From: Morchella semilibera
Taxonomy: Eukaryota > Ascomycota > Pezizomycetes > Pezizales > Morchellaceae
Length of the DNA: 64,000 nt
Direction: 5' to 3'
Assembly: GCA_009192285.1 (NCBI GenBank)
Contig: WBVU01000003.1
Location: 3,751,973-3,815,972 of the forward strand
Part shown: positions 11,625-21,244 of the stretch, one piece after another
Numbering within the stretch: position 1 is the stretch's first letter
Layout of the letters: every line of letters begins with the position of its first letter
Notes under the pieces: generated by a model
Databases searched by the model: none
What the model was told of the DNA's origin: nothing
What the model saw: only the letters and a program-made list of their open reading frames with translations
Program-made: the position numbers and the translations under genes

Positions 11625-12323
11625 CTACTTTTCCCACTCCTTTCCCTTCCCTTTCCCCTTCTTCTTCTTCCCAAACATTTCCCTAAATAGCCCACCAAAA
11701 ATCCTCTTCCAGATGGCTGCCCCGCCACCCAAGCCTTCCTTCCTACCTCTCAATGTTGCGCTCCCAACCTTTTCATCCAGTTTATCACCTCCAATCTCCA
11801 ACATGGCCTCGGGTGTTACCTCATGATTTCTCTTGAATAGGTGCCTTATTGCCTTGCTGGTCTCCCTCGAGCACCTCAGCTTATCTTCTACACCGATGAT
11901 CGCATGGCACACTGCCCTTAAATCCGGGGTTGTTTTGTCAAAAATCTCAAGAAATATAGCTGCGGCCCTCTCGGGCGTTGTGTCTAATTCTTCCGACAGC
12001 AGCCACGAATACTGCGTTACAAAGTCTTGCACAGTCATCGTCGCAGGGTCCCACCCTATACCATGGAGGAGGGTTTCAAGATATGCCTTGAGCGCAAATG
12101 CCGTTGCGGCCGTTGAGAGAATCTTCCCGGACGGGTATTGATCTGCTGGGTGCATTGGTAGTGGGGTAGGTGGGGGGAGAAGGTCGCGGGCAATCGAACG
12201 CCCGGTCGAACGCCCGGTAGATCTGGAGGTAGGAGTGGAAAAGGGCGTGGCGAGCTGGGCATTGTGAATGGGGGTCATGGCCGCTGCTATGGTGGGGCCG
12301 CCGCGACGGCGTGGGGATGTCAT
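11625..12323 (-). CDS. Hypothetical protein with helical core and Lys-rich tail
   Basis: Single-exon frame of 232 residues starting at the ATG at 12323; the codon before it is GTG. I do not recognise the family. Residues 1-50 are Pro/Ser/Thr-rich with three related blocks, SRSTGR, STGR and SIARD. Residues 60-190 look like a folded helical domain (YLETLLHGIGWDP, VQDFVTQYSWLLSEEL, AAIFLEIFD, RAVCHAIIGVEDKLRCS, KAIRHLFKRN). The end, GLFREMFGKKKKGKGKGKEW, is strongly basic and could bind nucleic acid or direct the protein to the nucleus. There is no signal peptide or membrane segment. Bias and length favour a real gene, but no splice or domain evidence supports it. Confidence 0.5.
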   Translation of the reverse strand: MTSPRRRGGPTIAAAMTPIHNAQLATPFSTPTSRSTGRSTGRSIARDLLPPPTPLPMHPADQYPSGKILSTAATAFALKAYLETLLHGIGWDPATMTVQDFVTQYSWLLSEELDTTPERAAAIFLEIFDKTTPDLRAVCHAIIGVEDKLRCSRETSKAIRHLFKRNHEVTPEAMLEIGGDKLDEKVGSATLRGRKEGLGGGAAIWKRIFGGLFREMFGKKKKGKGKGKEWEK

Positions 12324-13534
12324 CACTGGTGATGGGCTGGATATTTCGTGCTTATAGAAAGGTGTAGGTATAGGTATAGGGGCGGGTCGAACGCGTCCCT
12401 TACTTCCTTGATATGTTTACTCAACAGGAAGGTCGAGAGCTTCTTTGTGTAGCTACAAAAGCTAATCCTTATATGCAGGCAGTCTGTGATGTCCGGTGTT
12501 AGCTCATCTGCAGTCATCTGTCCATTGCCTGTAGCCACCCGAGGGGCTGGAGACGGGGACACAAAAAGAGTCGAGGCATAAAATAACAAACCTCGACAGG
12601 AAAGACTCGTAAGTTATAAACCAGGGGATATAAGGCCGCGACCCGCCACTCGTAACTTAAGGGGGGAAACGAAACGAAACACGATATATATAAGAACCGT
12701 CCTCAATCCTTCGAACGAACAGCCTCGGGGGGGTTGGGGGGGAAGTTAAGCAACACAAACAACCCAAGGGAGCGTATACAATTGAGATAACGCTACTACT
12801 GGACGGGGGGCTACAAGGAGATAACTGGCCGACCAACAAGAAAAACCATGCGGGCTAGGTTGACAGCAGCTCAGGGCCCGCATTATGGTTGGTGTGCAGC
12901 GTTGTGCTGGCTGCTCTCGGTGGTTGCAAGGGTATTTGCAATTTGCTGTGTTTTATATGATGAGCTTTTGAGACACAGCAATTACAACAGTTGGTCAAAA
13001 AGGCTCATCGGAAGAGGTAGATAAAGCATGAAAAAGAATCACCAATTCGACCGCTCTTGTTTTCGCTTCCCTCTGTTTACACATCTCTCCATCTTGTATC
13101 CATGGATCCCACCTCAGAAACCCGACAAAAAGACTGGCGAGAAAGACGGGGTTATTCCATCCTTGCTTGCTTGCTTGCTTGCAACGGGAAGGGATGAGTG
13201 CTTAGTGGATACTGGCGTGTAACACGGAGAGACACCACCACCCGGTACTGCGAATCAGGAACAGCTCGCAATCCCGGCTATCGAATCAGAGAAATGTCCA
13301 ATATTGACATACATAATGCGCAAGCCAAGCGAGACTCGCATCATCTAACTTATCATGGGCATCGATAAAGATATAGATTTTTTTTTCCCTCTCTCCCTAA
13401 TGGTCGCAGACGGGGCATCAATTGATTGATTGGAGCTCCACTGACGGGCGCGGTGGTTCAGCAGCTAAGGTGTGAGGCGGACTGGCCACGTCGTACTCAA
13501 TTGTTCCACCAAGTGCATAGAATGTATGTAGGTA
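12324..13534. other. Spacer left of the Tc1/mariner element
   Basis: No gene is supported; short ORFs only. Bases 13164-13181 are a small (CTTG)n tract. The right edge is the insertion site of the transposon. Confidence 0.6.
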
Positions 13535-13648
13535 CAGCACCTACCCAGATGTCTTCGTGATTCGGTCTCGGCGTGGCTCGGCGTCAACGTGAAAACCCCA
13601 CTTTCTACTAGTAGTTGACCCCTGAATACTGCAATCACCGGCAACACT

Positions 13649-14785
13649 ATGCCTCCCCGGGTTCAGCCAAATGAATTGTTTAACCCTGCCGATGTCACCC
13701 CAAGGAAACCTCTTCCTCCTAGCAAGCAGCCTCGAACTACTAGAAGGCAGTTAGGCCGACTAGAAAAAGGAATGATTATTGCTCTTTTTTACTCTACTGG
13801 GAAAGTCTCGGAGGTTGCAGAAATCATGAGGCGACCGTGGTCAACAATCAAGAGCTTTCTTGATCGAGCAAATGAACGAGGCAGTATACAAAATCTTCCA
13901 CGTCCTGGCAGACCCGAAAAATTAAATCCAGAAGATCAGCGACAGTTGATTCAAGCTGCTGTTGCTACCCGAACAATGACTAGACGACAGCTACGAGATG
14001 GACTTGCCCCTCAAGTATCACTACACACTGTCGATCGGATGTTAAGAAAAGAGGGAATAAAAAAATGGAGAGCAAAGAAGAGAGTGGCATTAACAGCATC
14101 TGATGCAAGGAGGAGACTCGCTTGGGCTTTGGAAAGACAATTCTGGACTGCGGATGATTTCGAGGGAGTAGTTTGGAGTGACGAATGCAGTGTGGAAAAA
14201 TCTAGCAATCCTACTCAATTATGGGTATTCAGGACTCTCGGGCCTGAAAAATGGTTACATGATTGTATTGATCCTAAGAAAAATGGGAGGGGTGTTTCTT
14301 TAATGGTATGGGGATGTTTTTGGGGGAGAAATAGGGGAACATTCGTCCCGTTAATTGTCAAGTCTGTCAACAAGCATGTTTATCTGCAAATGCTGCAGTA
14401 TCTCCTTATGCCTGTACTCGCTAGAGTTGGGGAAACTAATAATAATCCTAGGTTCATGCAGGATAACGCACCCATTCACAAAGCTCACCTAGTAACTGAA
14501 TGGTTTGAGGAGGAGGGTATTAATGTTGAGAACCATCCACCCTACTCTCCAGATTTAAATCCAATAGAGCATGTATGGGTAGAGCTGAAAAAGCGGCTTC
14601 AAACTCAGTACCCTAACATAGGAAACACACCTGGTGGACCCCATAAGGTGAAGGAAAGGTTGGCTGAAATCCTTCCTCTTGTTTGGGATACTATACCTGA
14701 GGATTTCTTTGAGAAGTTATGGAGATCTATGCCTGACAGAGTAGCTGCTGTCATTGCAGCAGAGGGATGGCAAACTAGATATTAA
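13649..14785 (+). CDS. Tc1/mariner DD34E transposase
   Basis: The intact frame encodes 378 residues, near the family norm of 340-400. An N-terminal helix-turn-helix region (GMIIALFYSTGKVSEVAEIM, then STIKSFLDRA) binds the inverted repeats; RPGRPEKLNP is the GRPR-like linker between the two DNA-binding subdomains; a second helix-turn-helix follows (TMTRRQLRDGL, VSLHTVDRMLRK). The catalytic triad is visible: first Asp in VVWSDECSVE, second in MQDNAPIHKAH, and Glu in SPDLNPIEHVW. There are 34 residues between the second Asp and the Glu, so this is the DD34E Tc1-type class. No stop or frame break is seen. It catalyses cut-and-paste movement into TA sites. Confidence 0.95.
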   Translation: MPPRVQPNELFNPADVTPRKPLPPSKQPRTTRRQLGRLEKGMIIALFYSTGKVSEVAEIMRRPWSTIKSFLDRANERGSIQNLPRPGRPEKLNPEDQRQLIQAAVATRTMTRRQLRDGLAPQVSLHTVDRMLRKEGIKKWRAKKRVALTASDARRRLAWALERQFWTADDFEGVVWSDECSVEKSSNPTQLWVFRTLGPEKWLHDCIDPKKNGRGVSLMVWGCFWGRNRGTFVPLIVKSVNKHVYLQMLQYLLMPVLARVGETNNNPRFMQDNAPIHKAHLVTEWFEEEGINVENHPPYSPDLNPIEHVWVELKKRLQTQYPNIGNTPGGPHKVKERLAEILPLVWDTIPEDFFEKLWRSMPDRVAAVIAAEGWQTRY

Positions 14786-14822
14786 TATATATATTTTATT
14801 TCATCTATTTAATAGTGTTCAT

Positions 14823-14890
14823 GGGCGTGGGCGTGGGTGTGAGCGTGAGCGTGGGCGTGAGCGTGAGCGTGGGTGCGGGCGTGGATGTGA
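14823..14890 (+). repeat. Hexanucleotide minisatellite (GGCGTG/AGCGTG)
   Basis: About ten six-base units of the form GGGCGT or GAGCGT follow the transposase stop codon, inside the transposon. The array could vary in copy number between elements. Confidence 0.85.
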
Positions 14891-14956
14891 ACCTCGTTCG
14901 TTGCCGCCGAGACTACACCCTGCCAAAATCACGAAGACATCTGGGTAGGCGCTGTA

Positions 14957-15590
14957 CCTACAGTTCAGACATCTCTCTTCGGACTACAGCTGCATTTAAA
15001 AGAATAATCGTGCCTAAAAGAGAATGAATTGATCGCTTCCAGCAAGGAATAATTCAATAGCTACGGTCGATGCACCCCCCCCCCCCCCCCCAGGGGCATT
15101 GCATTCTTCCTGACCCTTGACGTGTTGGTATTTACATGTCACAGTATATCACTCGAGAACCACTGTTCTCTTACAGTTAGCAATGCTTCATGCTTATGTA
15201 GCGAGGATTTGCCCTGGGACAAAGAAGGTACCGTGGGTGGAAGAGTAATTTATATATATGAGTACATGTAATCCATGGGTATTAGCCTTAAATCTAATAC
15301 AGATGAGAGATAGGACCACCGACCTTGCGATTAGGGAAAAGGAACTTATTTTGTTACACCTGCTGAAAGGGTGTATGATATATTGCAGCTCCCTAAGGTC
15401 GCTAGTGGCAACTCTAAATTGACCACACTCCCACCTGCTACACATTGGTTCAACCTCGACCTTAAAACTTCGGTATCGACCTTGTAACCAGAAGACAAGC
15501 TTAATTCTCCCAAGATACACCCATGAACATTGAATTTTACAAGTACGGAAAATCTGGAAGTTACATCAAAATCGTCATCTAAATATCCAA
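14957..15590. other. Spacer between transposon and amidohydrolase gene
   Basis: No gene is seen. It includes a C17 run at 15075-15091 and a TACATGTA palindrome near 15262. Confidence 0.6.
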
Positions 15591-16775
15591 CTATGGAATC
15601 TCTTCTATCCCCAGCCTTTCCACCACCGCCGGTAGTATAGATAGCGCGTTCTGGTTGTTGATTCCCTCAATTACTTGGCTCGAGAAATTTCCATATGCCG
15701 CTAATGCTGCTGGATAACCCCTTGTAGCGTTTGCGGGTAGGAAGGGATCTAGTCATCAACGCCTCATTAGCAAACAAGATAAATAACATAACGAGAGAAA
15801 GAAACAAACTTACAGTCAGTACCCGTCATCAGCCTATTGGCAACTCCAAACGCATCCAGTGCCGCTAGCTGCGGTCTACTAACCGCGATGGCCGTGTCAA
15901 AGAAATAACCTCTGAACTGGTCCAGCACACTCTGCGCCGGAAATCCTCCAAACGGAGGCCTTTCTAGCGTGAATGCCACTCTCTCCGCCAGGAACGGGAG
16001 AACACCGCCTCCGTGCGAGAATATAATGTTAACGTCTTCATACCGGGCCCGTGTCCCGGTAATGAAGAGGTTCATAATGGCCCGCATAGTGTCGAATGGG
16101 AATTCGATAAGCGGGGGCGAATATCCCAGGCTGACTTCTCTCCAGCAGGTTGGTACGGTAGGGTGTACAAAAGCAGTAATGTTTCGGGTACTTAAAAGGT
16201 CGAATACAGGATTGAGAATGGGATCACCGAGGTAAACCTCATCGTGGTTTGTGAAAAGGCCTACACCAGCGAAACCCAAAGTATCCATACAATACTGCAA
16301 GTACGCATCAGTAAAGACCTCAATTCACAGTTGGGGGGGTTTCTATAACATTAATTTCTTCCACCGCTGCCGTCACGTTTGGTAATGGCAAAACACACCA
16401 TGCGCCAACCCTCGTCGGATATGACCTTGTTAAACCATATAAATAATCATTCACCCTTCTCGCCAAGGCCACCGCTGCAGGGTTTCCGTGTAGGAATGCA
16501 ACACCGGGAGCAGACAGACTCAGTACTGAGTAGTTCAGCCCGTTTGCGTTCATGGTTTCCAAATGGGCTTCAATGCTCCAATCAGGCATTGGGGTATTGT
16601 CGGACCATAGTTGCGTCCCGTTGCGGATTTCGGCATTGCCGCCGTCTATCATGGCTTGCCGGTAGAAGTCAGGAATAATATGGTTGTGGACATCCACACG
16701 GAAGGAAGGAGGAACATTAAAGCGGGCAGTTACAAGCACTGCCGAGAGGATGAGGAGGAAAATGATGGAGGTCAT
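15591..16775 (-). CDS. Secreted amidohydrolase-2 family metal enzyme (ACMSD/6-MSA decarboxylase type)
   Basis: Three exons, 16350-16775, 15814-16294 and 15591-15748, join in frame (introns 55 and 65 bases) to give 354 residues. The start MTSIIFLLILSAVLVTA is a signal peptide; I chose this Met over upstream in-frame ones for that reason. Metal ligands of the TIM-barrel amidohydrolase-2 fold are visible: VDVHNHIIP (HxH), FVHPTVPTCW, IIFSHGGG and MTGTDYPFLP (Asp). Relatives include aminocarboxymuconate-semialdehyde decarboxylase and 6-methylsalicylate decarboxylase, which act on aromatic or pre-aromatic carboxylates with zinc. N-glycosylation sites (NGT, NYS, NVT) fit a secreted product. The substrate cannot be told from sequence, and no polyketide synthase is nearby. 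It could equally be a secreted hydrolase of plant phenolics. Confidence 0.9.
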
Positions 16776-16852
16776 GATGGAAAGGGGGGGGGTATTGGCA
16801 ACGAGTGCTGGAACTAGGAATGAGTACACATTCGACCCGCGCGTATACATTG

Positions 16853-16860
16853 TATTTATA
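16853..16860 (-). promoter_or_regulatory. Probable TATA box of the amidohydrolase gene
   Basis: On the minus strand TATAAATA lies 78 bases before the chosen start codon at 16775. This spacing supports that start rather than the upstream in-frame Met codons. Motif and position only. Confidence 0.45.
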
Positions 16861-17447
16861 TCATTCTGGGGACATGTTTCTACTCTGTACATTATAAAGC
16901 GGTTTGGGTACCATTCTCCGTGAGGGCCTCCAGTCTGAGCAAGCCTCCGATCTGCGTCAACTGGGTCCGATAGTGTTACTGCATAACACAACTACTCTGA
17001 CGTTTGTGGACTGCATCCCATACAAAATCATTATGGGCTTGGCGCGTTTTATCGTATGCAATAACAGCCCAGTTTAAAAACAACAGTAGTGTAGTCTATG
17101 GTATAAGATAAGCGAGAATGTTTACATGTCCAAGGTTGATATGGAGTAGTAACTTTATATAAATAACCCCACGTGAAAGAGGGTCAGTTGGCAAGAATAT
17201 ATATATTCAGGGCCTTTGATCGATCTGAGATCTCCAGAAACCTCTTAAGTAGTTATTCGCAAATAGGACAGATGCGTTATGACAATATCACAGATCAGAA
17301 TCTACATGATATCAGTGATCCTATATCAGTGATCCTATAGATGGAGACCGGGGTAACATCGTAGTATTAAGGAGGGGTTGGGACCTTCAACTAATTCAAC
17401 CTACCTATATGAGGGCACTCTATTGTTCGATTCCTAGTAGTAACGTA

Positions 17448-17613
17448 CCGTTAATTCTCGAATAATCCACTATCCCCGTATTTGTATGTGGTAAGTCCGG
17501 ACCAAGGTGAATTGGCAAATCAAACTTCACGGACTCGTGCAGATACATACTTTTTCTCACCCGGAATTAAGATTTAGCGACGCGGGGATAGTGGATTTCT
17601 CGAGAATTGACGG
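17448..17613. mobile_element. MITE, 166 bases, TA-flanked
   Basis: The terminal inverted repeats of about 32 bases start CCGTTAATTCTCGA (left) and CCGTCAATTCTCGA (right, complement) and share AATCCACTATCCCCG, with three mismatches. TA flanks both ends (17446-17447 and 17614-17615). There is no coding capacity. The TA target fits Tc1/mariner or pogo-type transposases; the ends differ from the other two TA-flanked elements here. Confidence 0.75.
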
Positions 17614-19495
17614 TAGTACCTACATACATTCTCGCAGCTGAAAATAGAGTAAGCATAGGTTGATTTCCATGCAGTAAGGATGAAGGGACCGATTGAGACT
17701 AGTGACGGCAGGGGTGTCAACTTTAAGTTTTACCAACCTATAGATACACACCTACATTGTTTGTAGACAAGCTGCAGCTGCATCTACGGATGTCTTCCAA
17801 CTCCAGAAAACCCCCCCTCCCGTACTTATTTAAGGAGGTAGGTAGCCAGCTCTAGTTCCAATTTACGATGACATCAAGTCTAACATTCGCCTATCACAGC
17901 ACGTATTATGGGGATCTTGGTTCACCTGAAAGAAAGAAGATGACTTGTTCGATCCATTCCGCGACGTACCATAAGATCATCAGCAGAAGCTCTGGCCCGA
18001 GCCTAAGGATACGACAAAAGTGCTATTCTATTCTTGGCGATTATAATCACTCAACTACGTACAACTGGGCGATCGAAAATACGAGTTCGAGTGCAAAACC
18101 TACTTTCATCGACGATACATCTACTCCTCAATCAAACCTTACGTATGCTACCACCATCATCACCGGTCATCCTTTCAAGGAGCATTATTCACTTAAATGC
18201 GGGTCTGGACTTCTGGCCAGAACGTGTTCCACAGGATCAGCTCTGGGCTATTTTGTGGAATAAAGGGGCGGAAAAATCCAAGCACAAACGTAAGTACTCA
18301 GTATCGACATCATAATTCCTCTCTCCGCTCGTGTCCTCCCGGAGGAACGAGTGATATCTAATGATTTTGTTCTGGAATGTAAAAATCTGACTACATGCAG
18401 GAATTTGTTTCCCGCATTATTTAACTCGGGTTACGAAAACCCCTCCCAACCCCCGACATAGGGTTGGGCCTGCAGCCGGTGCTATATTTACGAGCAAGAA
18501 AAAGTGCAACTATCTCTCTACCGCCGGCTTGTGTCTTCCAAGATATATATGCTGGTCATTACGAGATTTTATTAATTTTTTTTCTGGGCCCTCCTTCATC
18601 TCAATAGGCCAACAAGATAAGACGCTCTATGTGTCTTTTCAGTCCATTAGGCGACCCCAAGCGAACCGGTTCTAATTTGAAGTGCGAATCGAGCTCGGGT
18701 GTTGTAACAGACTGAATACCGAGCCGAGCCTCACTTTGTTTTCCGACTGTGGGGTACCCACAAAGGTTGTGGTTTGAAATTTGTGGAGGTCCTCTGTTCT
18801 GATTAATGGTTTTTTGGACTAGCTAGGTCCTGTAGGGGGGAAATCTTATCATATCTTCCAACAAAATCATATCTCGACCGGTCAACATAGCGCATCCATG
18901 CACTCCGTTTGAAAGGAGCTGTAGTTACTGGTCTTTAAAACAGATTTGAGGCGGAAGCGCCGAAAGGGACCAGTGGCGAACAGCACGTATCAAGAGCTAT
19001 TCCTCGACCTTATTTTCGGCACGTAAAAGTTTTGGATATACTGAACACGGAACGCACCTAGGAGAAAGAAAGCACAATCTTTACACGCAATAGCGCAGTA
19101 TGGATATCCTGATAGGCTAGCTACATGTACCCTCTACATGTATTAGCTTCACAGCCAATCACTCGCTCAATTTATATGAGCTGGCCGATTGTTAAATTCA
19201 AAAATCCGGCAAATCCGTAAGATTTTGGAATATCCTTTCTCATATAAAGCTGGTTCTAGCATGCTTCTACACAAGATCTCGGAGTTCTGCTATTAAGGTC
19301 AGGTCCTGGGTATCTCGATTGTGGAGGGCGAGAGCGGTGATAAATCCTTTCTTCCGGTGGAAGATGGCTCCGCTATTCATATCACGGAGGCATATACATT
19401 TGGAATTTATTAAATATGAGTGTTCTAAGGTCGGTTTGACACCAATTCACCAAGGCACGAGGTAAACCGAGTGATAATATGTGATGCAACATTAA

Positions 19496-19683
19496 CCCTT
19501 AGACGGATGATATAGTCAAATTCGCAGCTTGCCTTTTTGAGCTAATACTAGCTTAAGCAGGCAGCTAACAGCTATTTTTGATTGGCTCTATGGTTATTAT
19601 CAACTATTAAGAGCAACAAATATACCCAACTCAGCGCGTGCGCGGTCTAGGCTGCGAATTTGACGATTTCATCCGTCTAAGGG
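19496..19683. mobile_element. MITE, 188 bases, with 33-base inverted ends
   Basis: The ends start CCCTTAGACGGATGA and share GTCAAATTCGCAGC, with two mismatches in 33. The interior is short, has further partly complementary stretches and no ORF. The left flank is TTAA and the right flank ATAC, so no clean target duplication is visible. A CCCTT end next to TTAA recalls piggyBac-type elements, but with TTAA on one side only this is a weak hint. Confidence 0.75.
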
Positions 19684-21220
19684 ATACGTTTTGGATACTT
19701 CATATATGCATGCAACCCAAAGATTGTGCCAAAAGCTCACCCCCTCTGTACTAACTGCACTAGGGGCAACGTAGTTCTTCCTGCCCTTTTAATAAATGAA
19801 ATAAAGTGGGGTAAAGCAAAACAAAAGCAAAACAAAACAATGTAACGTTCACGCCCATTTTCACAGTCTGTCTATTACTTTTCCAAATCTCCCCATCCGT
19901 ATTGCAGCTCCCTTTGATCTTCCCTTTCCCATTCCCAACATATAGGTTTTGGTTGTTAGATCATTTATTGTTAAGTTTTGGTTGTGTAACAAGCACATGT
20001 ACCAGCAGGGGTCGGGAGAGCCGTTGAAGGTCTGTAGCAATAGAAAAGATATCCGTTATTTCAAAAGCACCCTTTCGTGCATGATGCAAGAAATCAATGT
20101 CAATGAAACCAATGGGTTCTTCATTCCAACCTTTTATGCTACTACAATGATATCATTGAGCTATGTCCGGACAAAAAGGTTGATTGGAACATAAGACCAA
20201 AGCAGGAAAGAGGGCACTGCTAATTCTAATAGGTACTGTAATTGATTGGAATTGTATCTCCCGGCTTGCAGACTTAAGGGCTACTATGGTAACAAAGCCT
20301 ATTCTACCTTTAGTTGAAGAGCCTCAATTGGAGCCTGTGGCGTGGTTGTGAAACTAAGAGGTAATGATACGACCAGCAAGATATCCATAATCCACGCTAA
20401 ACATTGCCATTGTCAGGACCCGAGGAATCCAGATAGACGCATTGGTAATTGCTTGTGTGTTTTGGGATAGATAAGACAACTCGAGGACATGGATTCAGGG
20501 TGGACGGGATTCCGCTCGGTGCAAGCCTTTCCCCCCCTCCCCAAATCCCGAGATTGCTTTTTGCCCCAGACCCAGCGTCTAGGCTCGTGGTAAGATCATA
20601 TATGGGAGACGTACGGTAAACTAGGTGTATGCACTATGGCGATATCTTCGGCTTGGCTCCGAATTGGGGAGCCCGGGGGTGAGCCATAGTACTACTATAT
20701 GTCGCTTACTACTACACGTAGTATCACAAACATTAGGGGTTGGGGGGGGGGGGCAGTAAATTTTAATACAGCCCAGGACAGTAAAAGGAGGCGAGGAAAA
20801 AAAAAAAAAAAAGGCACATGGCGATGCACGTGGAATTAATGAGTAGTGACAGGATTATGTAGAAGAAAACCGAGTGCGACTGTGTGCTGAAACCCACCAT
20901 GCAGGGATTAAGGAGCTCAAGTTCTGGGTACAATATATGGTAGTACATGTAACTTAAAAGCTAGAAGGAAAACTCACTATACTAAACAAAGCAGTTTGGA
21001 TCTAGCATGACATGATGATGGGGCTACATTAGTATGTAGGTACATACATATACTAAACAAAACATCTGAAACAAACGGGTTGAAATCTTCTTTGCATAAA
21101 TAGCCAGGACAGCATATAAGAGAAAGAACCCTACCAATAAAACTGGGTACTTGCATGTATTTAAGCAGGTACATTACATTACATGTAGTACCCTACTCTA
21201 GGTATGTGCATATCTCTCGA

Positions 21221-21244
21221 ACACACACACACACACACACACAC
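21221..21244 (+). repeat. (AC)12 microsatellite
   Basis: A perfect dinucleotide run in the gene-poor region. Confidence 0.95.

Larger units (their letters stand above)
13535..14954 (+). mobile_element. Complete Tc1/mariner transposon, 1420 bases
   Basis: The ends are inverted repeats of about 28 bases starting CAGCACCTACCCAGATGTCT on the left and CAGCGCCTACCCAGATGTCT on the right (complement strand), with a single mismatch over the aligned part. TA flanks both ends (13533-13534 and 14955-14956). It encloses one uninterrupted transposase gene (13649-14785). Removing the element leaves the 14-base palindrome TGTAGGTACCTACA as the apparent insertion target. A hexanucleotide array lies between the gene and the right end. 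The open frame and near-identical ends point to a recent, possibly mobile copy, and show no sign of repeat-induced point mutation. Confidence 0.92.

Noticed and set aside
17420-17440. GTTCGATTCC that resembles a tRNA B box
   Set aside because: No A box at the right distance and no cloverleaf or acceptor stem could be drawn.
17868-18315. Overlapping frames of 131 and 93 codons in the gene-poor region
   Set aside because: No start context, splice sites or domain, and low-complexity Ser/Thr composition in both frames; no evidence for either one.
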